Below, in pieces: positions 1 through 8,572 of a stretch of 64,000 nt of DNA (position 1 is the stretch's first letter; each line of letters begins with the position of its first letter). The stretch lies in assembly GCF_003751945.1 (NCBI RefSeq), contig NZ_RJKL01000001.1:6448001-6512000 (forward strand). The letters run 5' to 3'. The DNA comes from Couchioplanes caeruleus. GTDB lineage: Bacteria; Actinomycetota; Actinomycetes; Mycobacteriales; Micromonosporaceae. Below the pieces are notes generated by a model. It was given only the letters and a program-made list of their open reading frames with translations. It had not been told where the DNA came from and searched no databases. Both the position numbers and the translations under genes were made by a program.

Positions 1-1
1 C

Positions 2-640
2 GTACTGATGGTCTCGGCGTCGGAGGGGCCCGACCGCGTCGACCGGCACCGCGCCTTCGTGGACGCGGCCGCCGCGGCGGGCGTCGGCCATCTCGTCTAC
101 ACGTCCTTCGCCGGCGCGGGCCCGGACGCCACCTTCACCCTGGCGCGGGACCACTGGGCGACCGAGGAGCACATCCGGGCCACCGGCCTGCCGTACACCT
201 TCCTGCGCGACAACCTGTACGCCGACTTCATCCCCGCCCTGGCCGGCGACGATCGCGTGATCCGCGGGCCCGGCGGCGACGGCCGGGCCGCGGTGGTCGC
301 CCAGGACGACATCGCCGACGCCATCGTCGCGGTGCTGCGCGACCCGGGACCGCACGCGGGGCACACGTACGACCTGACCGGCCCGCAGGCGCTGACCTTC
401 GCCGAGATGGCCGCGGCCCTGACCGCGGCGACGGGCCGCGAGGTCCGCTACCACGACGAGACCCGGGAGGAGGCGTACGCGTCCCGCGCGGCGTACGGCG
501 CCCCGGACTGGCAGGTGGACGCCTGGGTGAGCACCTACGCGGCGGTGGCGGCGGGAGAGCTCGCCACCGTGGACCCGGCGATCGAGCGGCTGACCGGTCG
601 CCCCGCGACCCCCCTCGCGGAGGTCCTCCGGCGGTCCTAG
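2..640 (+). CDS. NmrA-like SDR family NAD(P)-binding oxidoreductase, 5' end outside the window
   Basis: The frame is open at the left edge, so the N-terminal Rossmann glycine motif lies outside the window. What remains matches the middle and end of NmrA/HSCARG-type atypical SDRs: a strand followed by an ASEGPDRVDRHRAFVDAA segment, the HLVYTSFAGAG strand, an LPYTFLRDNLYADF segment, a DDIADAIVAVL helix and a C-terminal substrate lid. Family members bind NAD(P)H and act as redox sensors or quinone/sugar reductases in the cytosol; the substrate cannot be told here. Its TAG stop supplies the first three bases of the likely -10 box of the next gene. Confidence 0.8.
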   Translation, partial: VLMVSASEGPDRVDRHRAFVDAAAAAGVGHLVYTSFAGAGPDATFTLARDHWATEEHIRATGLPYTFLRDNLYADFIPALAGDDRVIRGPGGDGRAAVVAQDDIADAIVAVLRDPGPHAGHTYDLTGPQALTFAEMAAALTAATGREVRYHDETREEAYASRAAYGAPDWQVDAWVSTYAAVAAGELATVDPAIERLTGRPATPLAEVLRRS

Positions 641-643
641 AGT
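638..643 (+). promoter_or_regulatory. -10 box TAGAGT, leaderless-type promoter
   Basis: TAGAGT lies 7 bases before the GTG at 651, with no Shine-Dalgarno between. The first three bases are also the stop codon of the upstream gene. This spacing puts transcription start at or next to the start codon. Confidence 0.5.
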
Positions 644-650
644 CGGCGGG

Positions 651-1535
651 GTGAGACAGGGAGGACTGGTGCGGCTCGACCGCGGCGACGAGGTGGTCGT
701 CGGCGGCGACTCGCCGATCCGGTACCAGCTCGCCTCGGTCAGCAAGCAGTTCACCGCCGCGGCGCTGCTGCTGCTCGCCCAGGAAAGGCGGGTGCGGCTG
801 GACGACCCGCTGGACCGGTGGATCGCCGGCTGGCCCGGCGTCACGCTGCACCATCTGCTGGCGCACACGTCGGGGATCGGGCACTGGGACGACTATCCGA
901 TGATCGACCTCGGCGTACCGGTGGGGCAGGCGGAGCTGGTCGACGCCTTCCGCGCGGTGCCGCCGCTGTTCCGGCCCGGTGCGGACTGGCGGTACAGCAG
1001 TCCGGCGTACGTGCTGGCGGCGCAGGTCGTCGAGCGGGTGGCCGACATGGCGTATCCGGAGTTCCTGGCGCACCGGGTCTTCGGACCCGCCGGGCTGACC
1101 GCGACCTTCGCCGGCGCGAGCGGCGACCGCGCCGACATCGCGGCCGGGCACGACGAGCACGGCGCGTCCCTGCCGTCCTGGGACCTCCAAGTGGTCGGCA
1201 TGGGCGCGGGAGACGTCTGGTCCACGACCGGCGACATGGTCCGCTGGATGAGCCGGCTCTGGGCCGGCGACGTGCTGTGCGAGCCGTGGCGCACGCTGAT
1301 GCTGACCGAACGGGCCCCGACCGGCCAGGCGGACGAGCACTCCCGCGGCTACGGGTACGGCTGGTTCGTCGGCTGCTTCGGCGGCGAGCCCTGGTTCCAG
1401 CACAGCGGGCACAACGCCGGATACAAGACCTTCGCCGCCTGCCTGCCGCGGTCGGACCGGCGCATCGTGGTGCTCTGCAACAGCGAGGCGATGGACCCGC
1501 CGGCGCTTTTCACACTGCTGCGGAGCCTTCTCTAG
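651..1535 (+). CDS. Serine hydrolase of the beta-lactamase class C / DD-peptidase fold
   Basis: 294 aa with the class C signatures: the nucleophile tetrad SVSK (Ser29, Lys32), a YSS in the Tyr-x-Asn position near residue 110 (Ser replaces the usual Asn), and HSG near residue 247 in place of KTG. No signal peptide is visible, so a cytoplasmic esterase or peptidase is more likely than a secreted beta-lactamase. The N-terminus is short, with the nucleophile at residue 29 rather than about 60, so the first strand is minimal. The GTG start is supported by a -10 box 7 bases upstream. It converges on the oxidoreductase gene, overlapping it by a few bases. Confidence 0.8.
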   Translation: MRQGGLVRLDRGDEVVVGGDSPIRYQLASVSKQFTAAALLLLAQERRVRLDDPLDRWIAGWPGVTLHHLLAHTSGIGHWDDYPMIDLGVPVGQAELVDAFRAVPPLFRPGADWRYSSPAYVLAAQVVERVADMAYPEFLAHRVFGPAGLTATFAGASGDRADIAAGHDEHGASLPSWDLQVVGMGAGDVWSTTGDMVRWMSRLWAGDVLCEPWRTLMLTERAPTGQADEHSRGYGYGWFVGCFGGEPWFQHSGHNAGYKTFAACLPRSDRRIVVLCNSEAMDPPALFTLLRSLL

Positions 1536-2587
1536 AGCGCCCCTGCTCGTTCTGCTTCGGGTTTCCCGAGCGTTACGGTCTCGCCGGTGGCCGCGCTGCG
1601 GCGGGCCGCGTCCAGGACCTCCATGGCGCGCACCGAGTCCCACGGGTCGACGGGCAGCGGACCCTCGCCGCGGACCGCGGCCGCGAACGCCGGGTAGAAA
1701 CTGTCCCAGCGACCGCGCTCGCTGCGGACGGGCGCGCCGGTGGCGCCGCGGTAGAGGCGGCCCCACGCGTGCTCCGGCTCGACGCCCCAGCGCTCGCCGA
1801 GCGCGGAGGGGGAGCGGCCGGCCTTCAGCAGCGCCTCCTGGCCGTCGATCCCGTCGACGATGTAGGTGCCCGTCGTGCCGGTGACACGGAAGCGGGGGCC
1901 GGGCGCCGCCTGCCGCCAGCTGCCCCACAGATGCGACTCGACGCCGCTCGCGTGGTGCAGCGCCACGAAGGCGTCGCTGTCCAGTTCGCCGTCGGCGCGC
2001 AGTTCCGCGTACACCCGGGTGACCGGGCCGAAGAGCAGGTGGGCCTGGTCCACGAGGTGCGCGCCGAAGTCGATCAGGGTGCCGCCGCCCGCGGCCGGAG
2101 GCTGGCGCTCCGGGGCCCAGCGCTCGAACCGCGACTCGAAGCGACGCACCTCACCGAGGGCGCCCTCGCTGATCAGCCTCCGCAGGGTCAGCAGGTCGGC
2201 GTCGTAGCGGCGGTTCTGGTAGACGGTGAGCGGCACGCCCCGGTCGGCCGCCAGGGTGGCGACCTCGCGGGCCGTCGCCGCGTCGAGCGCGAACGGCTTG
2301 TCGACGACCACGGCCAGCCCGAGGCCGATCGCCTCGCGGGCCAGCGCGGCGTGCGTCGCGGCCGGGGTGGAGATCGTCACGGCCTCGGCGCCGGCGGCGG
2401 CCAGGTCGGCGATCGAGTCGTACGCCGGCACCTCCGGGTGGGCGCGGGCGAGCTCCTCGCGTCGCTCGGCCGAGCGGGTCACGACGCCCGCGAACTCGAC
2501 TCCGTCCGCCGACGCGAGCAGGGGTGCGTGGAAGATGCGCCCGCCCGAGCCGTACCCGACCAGTCCGATCCGTGTCGTCGCCGTCAT
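1532..2587 (-). CDS. Gfo/Idh/MocA family oxidoreductase
   Basis: 351 aa. The N-terminus TTRIGLVGYGSGGRIFHAPL is a Rossmann NAD(P) site with the GxGxGG-type motif. A VVDKPFALD segment carries the EKP-like lysine motif (here DKP) of the family, and the C-terminal half has the beta-sheet domain with GTYIVDG. Members oxidise or reduce sugar, inositol or related hydroxyls in the cytosol; the substrate is unknown. The start was set at the ATG at 2587 because a TAGGAT -10 box lies 7 bases upstream and homologues begin at this motif. A longer frame continues upstream but lacks family similarity. Confidence 0.85.
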   Translation of the reverse strand: MTATTRIGLVGYGSGGRIFHAPLLASADGVEFAGVVTRSAERREELARAHPEVPAYDSIADLAAAGAEAVTISTPAATHAALAREAIGLGLAVVVDKPFALDAATAREVATLAADRGVPLTVYQNRRYDADLLTLRRLISEGALGEVRRFESRFERWAPERQPPAAGGGTLIDFGAHLVDQAHLLFGPVTRVYAELRADGELDSDAFVALHHASGVESHLWGSWRQAAPGPRFRVTGTTGTYIVDGIDGQEALLKAGRSPSALGERWGVEPEHAWGRLYRGATGAPVRSERGRWDSFYPAFAAAVRGEGPLPVDPWDSVRAMEVLDAARRSAATGETVTLGKPEAERAGAL

Positions 2588-2594
2588 GGAGCGG

Positions 2595-2600
2595 ATCCTA
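2595..2600 (-). promoter_or_regulatory. -10 box TAGGAT, leaderless-type promoter
   Basis: On the minus strand TAGGAT is followed after 7 bases by the ATG at 2587 of the Gfo/Idh/MocA gene, with no ribosome binding site in between. Confidence 0.55.
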
Positions 2601-2680
2601 CAAACCTCGGCGCAGGTCAGCCGTGATGGAAAGCACGCCCGGCCAGCCGATCCGGGCCGGGCGAACACGAAAAGTGAACG

Positions 2681-2686
2681 TACGGT
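2681..2686 (+). promoter_or_regulatory. -10 box TACGGT, leaderless-type promoter
   Basis: TACGGT is 5 bases before the ATG at 2692 and is diverging from the TAGGAT promoter of the oxidoreductase. It supports the 2692 start for the methyltransferase. Confidence 0.4.
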
Positions 2687-2691
2687 GTCAG

Positions 2692-3564
2692 ATGGTTGAC
2701 GAGCGCCCGCGCCGCGACGATCCCCGAGCCAGTATGGGCGCCATGGAGCCCGCACAGTTGGACCGCACCCCGTTCGCGGACCTCGACCGGATGCCGCCCG
2801 ACATGCTCGCCATGCTCGTGGCGGCCCTCGAGGCGATGTCCCGCCATCCCGAGATCCGCCGCGTGCGGCACACCGCGTGGACGGCCCTGCGGCCCGAACC
2901 CGGGCAGCGGCTGCTCGACGCCGGATGCGGAGCGGGCGACGTGGCGCGCGAGCTGGCCACCGCGGTGGCCCCCGACGGCGAGATCGTGGCGCTCGACTAC
3001 TCGGAGGCGACCCTCGCGGCGGCACGCACCCGGCACGTCTCCGGCGACATCACGTATGTCCCCGGTGACGTCTGCGCGCTCGACTTCGACGACGAGAGCT
3101 TCGACGGGGTCTGGTGCGAGCGCGTCCTGCAACACGTGGACGACGCCGACACCGCGGTGGGCGAGCTGGCCCGCGTGACCCGCACCGGCGGCCGCGTCTG
3201 CCTCCTCGACACCGACTGGTCCTCGCTGGCGTTCGACGGCGTGGACGCGGCGCTGGCCGGCAGGGTGATCGGGCACATGCACGCCCGGCGTACGTCCCGG
3301 CAACTCGGGATGGGCCGTACCCTGCGCCGCCGCCTGCTCGACCACGGCCTGCGGGACGTGACCGCCACGCCGGTGACCTGCTTCTTCCCGGACCCGGCCT
3401 CGGCCGCGGTGGTCCTGCCGATGGTCAACCACGACGTCCCGGAAGAAGACTGGATGACCCCGGCCGGCATGCGCGCCGAATGGCTCGACCAGGTCGCCAC
3501 GGCCGGCGAGCGCGGCGACTTCCTCGCCGTGCTCACCATCTGGGTCGCGGCAGGCACCGTGTGA
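2692..3564 (+). CDS. Class I SAM-dependent methyltransferase
   Basis: 290 aa. Motif I is LLDAGCGAGDVARELA, followed by the acidic EIVALDYS strand that contacts the SAM ribose, then DVCALDFDDESFDGVWCERVLQHVDDAD, typical of UbiE/Methyltransf_11 proteins. The acceptor is not predictable. Starts at 2692, 2734 and 2743 are possible; 2692 is preferred because of the -10 box just upstream and the lack of a ribosome binding site for any of them. It is divergent from the Gfo/Idh/MocA gene. Confidence 0.8.
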   Translation: MVDERPRRDDPRASMGAMEPAQLDRTPFADLDRMPPDMLAMLVAALEAMSRHPEIRRVRHTAWTALRPEPGQRLLDAGCGAGDVARELATAVAPDGEIVALDYSEATLAAARTRHVSGDITYVPGDVCALDFDDESFDGVWCERVLQHVDDADTAVGELARVTRTGGRVCLLDTDWSSLAFDGVDAALAGRVIGHMHARRTSRQLGMGRTLRRRLLDHGLRDVTATPVTCFFPDPASAAVVLPMVNHDVPEEDWMTPAGMRAEWLDQVATAGERGDFLAVLTIWVAAGTV

Positions 3565-3674
3565 TCCGTCGCCGGCCGCCGTCCCGGCCGGCCCTGGGTG
3601 CCGACGTCGGGCCGTGTCCTACCCGTGGCGCAAGACAGGCGACACGAAACGGATCGTGCTCCACCTACAGTCGA

Positions 3675-5177
3675 CTAGGGAACGACCACCATGGCGTCCA
3701 GCAGGTGGCCCAGCGGGATGCTCGCGAAGCCGACGCGGACGTCGCTCGCGCCGTACGGCAGCCAGAGCCGGCCGGCGTGCAGGACGCCGCCGCAGGAGTA
3801 GACGACGTTCGGGACGTAACCCTCGCGCTCGATCTCGTCGGGGTCCAGCAGGCCGTGGGGCAGGTCGGCGATGACCCGTTCCGGATGCTCCAGGTCGAGC
3901 ATCATCGCGCCGATCACGTAGCGGCGCATGGGGCCGACGCCGTGGGTGAGTACCAGCCAGCCCGCGTCGGTCTCGATCGGGGAGCCGCAGTTGCCGACCT
4001 GGATGAGGTCCCATCCGCGGTGCGGCACCAGCAGCGGCACGGCCTCCTGCCACTGGTTCGACTCGTCGCGTTCGCTGAGGCCCAGCGTCTCGCCGTCCGA
4101 GCGGCACAGGGCGAGGTGCCGGCCGTTGACCGGGCGGGGGAACAGAGCCACGCCCTTGTTGCGTGCCGCGGGGCCGCGCAGGGCCGTGACCTCGAAATGG
4201 CGCAGGTCGCGGGTGTGCAGCATGCGGCCGCCGATGTGCCGGCCGTCGTACGCGGTGTAGGTCGCCTGGTAGGACGTGCGGCCGTCGTCATCGACGACCT
4301 GCACGAAGCGGGCGTCCTCCATGCCGTTGCTCTCGGCCGGGGTGGCGGGCCACAGCACGCGCTGGTGCAGCGGCACGGTGGCCGGGAAGGTCACCGCGTA
4401 GTCGGTGGCGACGAGCTCGCGCAGCACCGTCAGGGTCTCGCCGGTGGTGGGGCGCGCGAGCAGCTCGCCGGGGAGGTGACCGAGGACGTCCTCGAACTCC
4501 TCGTCGTCGTAGCGCTCCGGCAGGGAGCCCAGCACGCTGCAGGTCAGCTCGTTGTCGATGTCGAGCTCGGCGAGCCCGGCGGCGAGCAGATCGCGCTGGT
4601 GCCGGGCCCCGGTGCGTTCGCCGATCGCCAGCGGTCCGTTGCGATCCTCCATCCGGATCCCGTCGTTGGGGCCGAGGATCGCCGAGCAGAAGCCGATCGA
4701 GGAGATGTGGCCCTCGCCGATCTGGCGCAGGCTGATCGCCACCCGGAGCTGGCCCGGGCCCAGTCCGCTCTGGTCGGGGTGCGCGACCATCGACGGATTG
4801 CACAGCGCCGCGGCCTCGACCGAATACTCGTGGCTGAAGTACGCACCGATCAGCGTGCGCGCGTTGGGCGACAGCTCGACGTCCGCCGGCACGCGGTGGT
4901 GCACCAGGTCGTAGTGGTGCTGGAAGGTGTGCAGCAGGTCGTGGTGGCGCCCGGAGAACCGGGTCATCACGTCGTCGACCAGCCGGCCGATCTCGTCCTC
5001 GTCGAGCTGCAGGACGCGTTCGATGAGGCGGGACGCCCGGGTCTGCACGACCTGGGTGTCCTCACCGGGCACGAAGAGCTTGATCACCACGCGGCGCCCG
5101 TCGGGCTGCATCGTGATCGCGTGGCGCTGAACGAGGGAGGTGGTCCGCACCTCGTGCGGGTCGAGAGTCGCGGTCAC
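3675..5177 (-). CDS. Glycoside hydrolase family 130 (mannoside phosphorylase/mannosidase type)
   Basis: 500 aa. The five-bladed propeller region shows GH130-like segments: EDARFVQVVDDDGRTSYQATY, the KGVALFPRPVNGRHLAL stretch, VGNCGSPIETDAGWLVLTHGVGPMRRY, and the terminal YSCGGVLHAGRLWLPYGASD. GH130 enzymes phosphorolyse or hydrolyse beta-mannosides in the cytoplasm. The GTG start at 5177 follows an AGGTGG ribosome binding site by 6 bases and overlaps the preceding stop as GTGA, so it is translationally coupled as the last gene of a three-gene operon. The roughly 150-residue N-terminal extension, rich in basic and acidic residues, is longer than in the short GH130 phosphorylases. The exact glycan is unknown. 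Confidence 0.8.
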   Translation of the reverse strand: MTATLDPHEVRTTSLVQRHAITMQPDGRRVVIKLFVPGEDTQVVQTRASRLIERVLQLDEDEIGRLVDDVMTRFSGRHHDLLHTFQHHYDLVHHRVPADVELSPNARTLIGAYFSHEYSVEAAALCNPSMVAHPDQSGLGPGQLRVAISLRQIGEGHISSIGFCSAILGPNDGIRMEDRNGPLAIGERTGARHQRDLLAAGLAELDIDNELTCSVLGSLPERYDDEEFEDVLGHLPGELLARPTTGETLTVLRELVATDYAVTFPATVPLHQRVLWPATPAESNGMEDARFVQVVDDDGRTSYQATYTAYDGRHIGGRMLHTRDLRHFEVTALRGPAARNKGVALFPRPVNGRHLALCRSDGETLGLSERDESNQWQEAVPLLVPHRGWDLIQVGNCGSPIETDAGWLVLTHGVGPMRRYVIGAMMLDLEHPERVIADLPHGLLDPDEIEREGYVPNVVYSCGGVLHAGRLWLPYGASDVRVGFASIPLGHLLDAMVVVP

Positions 5178-6256
5178 ACTGGGCCACCTGACTGTCGGGT
5201 CGCGCCGCGGCCTGCCCACGCGCGGGCGTGCTGCAACGTGGAGACGAGCGCGAGAGTGGATTCGGCACCTTGGTTCAGATTAGGCCCATGAGCCGTCAAT
5301 CCGTCATATCCCCCGCCAGTTTGAGGGTCGTACATGACGGTCCCGGTGTCGTTGTCGCCGAGGAACCATCCGATCGCCGCCAGCAGCGGCGCGTCCCACG
5401 CGTCGTCGCCGGTGACGGCCGCGGCCGCGGCGCAGGCGTCGGCGGTGGCGGCGGCCTCGATCGGCTGCTGGTCGAAGCGGTGCCGTTCGACGCCGGGGCG
5501 CCAGCCGCCCACCGGCACGGTCGACAGATGCCCGTCGTGGTCCTGCATCCGGCAGAGCCAGCCCAGCATGCGCAGGCCGTCGGCGAGCAGGGGTTCGTCG
5601 CCCAGGAGGTCCCCGGCGTGGATGAGGACCTCGGACAGGGCCGGGTTGGCGTACGTGAGCTCGCGCTCCGGCCAGACCCAGCGCGGATCGCCGCCGGGCA
5701 GCCCGATGACCGTGGCGGCGTCGGCCAGCAGTTGTGCCGCCTCGCCGGCGCGCGGATCGGCGCGGAGCACCTCGGCGGCGCCCAGACCGGCGAAGGCCAT
5801 CGCCCGCGGCCACGGCGAGCGTTGCCGGGCGGCGATCGAGAAGGCCTCGCGGGCCTCCTTGCGGATCCACGGGACGGTGCTGCGGGCAGCCGCCGTGCCC
5901 AGGCCCCAGAGGGCGCGGCCCCACCAGTCGCCGGTGCCGGGCTCGTCCAGCCAGCGGCGCTCGTACGAGAGCCGGTTGCGGACCCGGCCGTCCGGCGCCG
6001 TGGCATGGGTGAGGAACGCGAGGTAGCGCTCGGCCAGCGTGATCACGTGACCGGCGGGCTGCGGTTCGCGGCTCGCCACGACCAGGCCCCGGGACACGTC
6101 GTCGACGCAGTAGCCGTGTTCACGCCGCACGATCGCGTTGCGGGCGTGCTCGAGCAGGCCGGTGTCGTCGGAGAGTCGGAGCAGGTGGGACCAGTTCGGT
6201 TCCGGGGCGTCGAGCAGGTGCAGGGGCGGCGGTACCAGCCGCAGGGAGACGCTCAC
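5174..6256 (-). CDS. Glycosidase-like protein of an alpha/alpha-barrel type, partner of GT4 and GH130
   Basis: 360 aa, helix-rich and soluble, with repeated Trp and Gly pairs (WWGRALWGLG, GLRMLGWLCRM, FDQQPIEAAATADAC, YDGLTAHGPNLNQGAESTLA) in the manner of alpha/alpha-toroid glycosidases and epimerases. I do not recognise a defined family with a known reaction. The gene starts with GTG inside the upstream stop (GTGA) and ends the same way into the GH130 gene, so all three are translated as one unit. This points to joint work on one glycan, probably an intracellular or exported mannoside or glucoside. Confidence 0.6.
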   Translation of the reverse strand: MSVSLRLVPPPLHLLDAPEPNWSHLLRLSDDTGLLEHARNAIVRREHGYCVDDVSRGLVVASREPQPAGHVITLAERYLAFLTHATAPDGRVRNRLSYERRWLDEPGTGDWWGRALWGLGTAAARSTVPWIRKEAREAFSIAARQRSPWPRAMAFAGLGAAEVLRADPRAGEAAQLLADAATVIGLPGGDPRWVWPERELTYANPALSEVLIHAGDLLGDEPLLADGLRMLGWLCRMQDHDGHLSTVPVGGWRPGVERHRFDQQPIEAAATADACAAAAAVTGDDAWDAPLLAAIGWFLGDNDTGTVMYDPQTGGGYDGLTAHGPNLNQGAESTLALVSTLQHARAWAGRGATRQSGGPV

Positions 6257-7404
6257 GCCGGTACGGATGTGGCGACGGGCCGGCGGTCGGCGAGCAGGCG
6301 TCCGGCCAGGCTGTGGTAGCGGGCCGCCACGGCGGGCCAGCGCAGGGTCGGGCCGCCGGCCAGCCCGGTGAGGCGGTTCGCGGCGTCCGGGGCGTGCAGT
6401 AGATGCCGGATGCCGGCGGCCATCGCCTCCGGGTCCTGATGAGGCACGAGCAGGCCGGGGCCATCGGCGAGCAGTTCCACGGCGTGCGGGAACTCCGTCG
6501 CGACGACCGGCACTCCGGCGCCGACCGCCTCGATCAGCACTCCCGAGGTCACCTGCTCGGTCGAGTCGTACGGCAGCACCACGACGTCGGCGGAGCGGAT
6601 CAGCCGGCTCAGCGCGCCCTGGTCGAGGTAGACGTCCTCCCACCGCACCTGCTCGGCCACGCCCAGCTCGGCGGCGAGCGCCTTGAGCGATTCCCGGTAG
6701 CGGTCACCCTGGTGTTCGAGCACCTTGGGGTGGGTGCGGCCGGCGACCGTGTAGATCGGCGCCGGGTCCAGGTCGCCGAGCAGGGCCACGGCGCGCAGCG
6801 CCCACTCGATGCCCTTGCCGGGACCGAGCAGCCCCCAGGTGAGCAGGTGCGGCACCTCGAGCGTCTCGCGCGGGGCGCTGGAGTGGCTGCCCGCGCCGTG
6901 GGGGATGACGGTGACCTTTCGCGGGTCCACCCGGTATCCGGCGGTCAGCCGCTGTCGCGCGGTGTCGGTCATGGTCACGACGGCGTCGGCGCGGGCCACG
7001 ATGCGTTCCAGCACCGAGCGTTGCATCGGCGACGGTGTGCTGAGCACGGTGTGCAGCACCACGATCGTCGGGTTCTTCAGCGCGCGCAGCAGCGGCAGGA
7101 TCTCGTCGCCGTCGACGCCGGGGTAGATGCCGTACTCGTGCTGGACCACGGCGACGTCGAAGCGGTTCAGGGCGTTGGCGGCGGCGGCCCAGCCGCCGGG
7201 CGTGTCGGTGTGCCACGTGTGCACCACCCGCGGTGCCGTGCGGTCGACTTCCAGGCCGCCTCCGGCCGCGTCCGCGGGGAGCAGGCGGATCACGCCGCTG
7301 CCGGGTGCGCCGCCGGTCAGGTGGGACGCCAGCGCCGCGTTGAAGGTCGCCAAACCGCATTGGGTCGGGGGATAGGTGCTGAGAAAGCCGTACGTGGCGG
7401 GCAT
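6253..7404 (-). CDS. Glycosyltransferase family 4
   Basis: 383 aa GT-B protein. The N-terminal domain opens with YGFLSTYPPTQCGLATF, typical of sucrose-synthase-like GT4 enzymes, and the C-terminal domain has LLTWGLLGPGKGIEWAL, DVVVLPYDSTEQVTSGVLIEAVGAGVPVVAT, which holds the nucleotide-sugar-binding acidic region. It transfers a sugar from a nucleotide donor with retention. The ATG at 7404 follows AAAGGG by about 8 bases. First gene of the GT4, glycosidase-like, GH130 operon; an AT-rich palindrome lies upstream. Confidence 0.85.
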   Translation of the reverse strand: MPATYGFLSTYPPTQCGLATFNAALASHLTGGAPGSGVIRLLPADAAGGGLEVDRTAPRVVHTWHTDTPGGWAAAANALNRFDVAVVQHEYGIYPGVDGDEILPLLRALKNPTIVVLHTVLSTPSPMQRSVLERIVARADAVVTMTDTARQRLTAGYRVDPRKVTVIPHGAGSHSSAPRETLEVPHLLTWGLLGPGKGIEWALRAVALLGDLDPAPIYTVAGRTHPKVLEHQGDRYRESLKALAAELGVAEQVRWEDVYLDQGALSRLIRSADVVVLPYDSTEQVTSGVLIEAVGAGVPVVATEFPHAVELLADGPGLLVPHQDPEAMAAGIRHLLHAPDAANRLTGLAGGPTLRWPAVAARYHSLAGRLLADRRPVATSVPA

Positions 7405-7478
7405 GACCGGGCCCTTTCTGCTCAGGTTGCTGCCTCCCCGCAGCACGACATGGGCGCTATTACACGCATTTGCCGCAA

Positions 7479-7497
7479 TTGTTATGAAGAATAACAA
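7479..7497. promoter_or_regulatory. AT-rich perfect inverted repeat, probable operator
   Basis: TTGTTAT, a five-base centre, then ATAACAA form a perfect 7-bp dyad. It sits about 75 bases upstream of the GT4 start at 7404, in one of the few AT-rich stretches of the region. No U-tract follows it on the operon strand, so a protein-binding site fits better than a terminator. It could also terminate the upstream GT4 gene at 7506, but its position upstream of the operon favours an operator. Confidence 0.5.
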
Positions 7498-7505
7498 GAG
7501 TCACG

Positions 7506-8510
7506 TTATGGCCCGATGATTTCCCGATAAATCTTCAGGTAGTCCTCGACCATGCGGTCCGCGGAGAAGCGGCTGCGGGCCCTCGCCCGGCAGGCGGCCC
7601 GGTCGAGGCGGCCGATTCCCTCGACGGCCGCGACGGCCTCGTCGACGCCGTCGACGAGCCGGCCGGTGAGACCCTCGTCCACCACCTCCGGCATCGAACC
7701 CCTCGGATACGCGACCACCGGCGTGCCACAGATCATGGACTCGACCACCGACAGCCCGAACGGCTCCGCGAACCGGATCGGGTGCAGCAGGGCCGCGCTG
7801 CCGCCGAGGATCCGCGCCCGGTCCTCGGGGCCGACCGATCCGAGATAGACCACGGCCTCGCCGTCGATGTGCGGCTCGACCTGGTCGCGGAAGTACCGTT
7901 CGTCCTGGACGATGCCGCACAGCGTGAGCCGGCGACCGGCGCGGCGGGCGATCTCGACGGCCGCGTGGGTGCCCTTGTCCGGGTGGATGCGCCCGAAGCA
8001 GACCAGGCCGTCGCCGCCGTCCGCGGTGAAGGGCAGGTCGTCCAGGTCGACGCCGTGGTAGACGGTGCCGGCGTAGTCGAGATATGGCGAGCGGTCGGCG
8101 TCGGAAATGGACACGAACGCCGACCGGGCCCGGCGGTACGCCGGCAGAATGTTCGGCCCGGAGAAACCGTGGATCGTGGTGAGCATCGGCGCCCGGCAGT
8201 GGCCCGAGAACGCCAGCGGCAACCAGTCCAGGTGGTTGTGCACGAGGTCGAAGTCGCCCGAGCGTTCCAGGGCGTACCCGACGTGCAGCGCCTCCCAGAC
8301 CCGGCCGTCGATGTCCGGGTCCTCCTCGTAGCCGCGGCTCACGACGCCGTCCAGGGTGGCCTTGGTGACCGAGTCGAGCGTCGCGAACAGGGTCACGTCC
8401 ACACCCCGCGCGGTCAGCCCCTCGGCCAGCAGGCTTGTGATCAACTCCCACGGCCCGTAGTGGACGGGCGGCGTCCGCCATGCGATCGGTCCGAGCAGCG
8501 CCACCTTCAT
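7506..8510 (-). CDS. Glycosyltransferase family 4
   Basis: 334 aa. The N-terminus KVALLGPIAWRTPPVHYGPWE carries the glycine-rich acceptor loop of GT4 enzymes; LVHNHLDWLPLA, LVCFGRIHPDKGTHAAVEIA and LLHPIRFAEPFGLSVVESMICGTPVVAY (the E-x7-E region) are typical of the C-terminal donor site. ATG at 8510 has GAGG a few bases upstream. It runs in the same direction as the three-gene operon but is separated from it by about 100 bases holding a palindrome. It is divergent from the GH13 gene, consistent with a shared carbohydrate role. Confidence 0.85.
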   Translation of the reverse strand: MKVALLGPIAWRTPPVHYGPWELITSLLAEGLTARGVDVTLFATLDSVTKATLDGVVSRGYEEDPDIDGRVWEALHVGYALERSGDFDLVHNHLDWLPLAFSGHCRAPMLTTIHGFSGPNILPAYRRARSAFVSISDADRSPYLDYAGTVYHGVDLDDLPFTADGGDGLVCFGRIHPDKGTHAAVEIARRAGRRLTLCGIVQDERYFRDQVEPHIDGEAVVYLGSVGPEDRARILGGSAALLHPIRFAEPFGLSVVESMICGTPVVAYPRGSMPEVVDEGLTGRLVDGVDEAVAAVEGIGRLDRAACRARARSRFSADRMVEDYLKIYREIIGP

Positions 8511-8572
8511 GATCCTCAGTATGCGAGCGGATCGGGGGTTTCGTCCGTGGTTCCCGTGTTAAACCAGTGACC

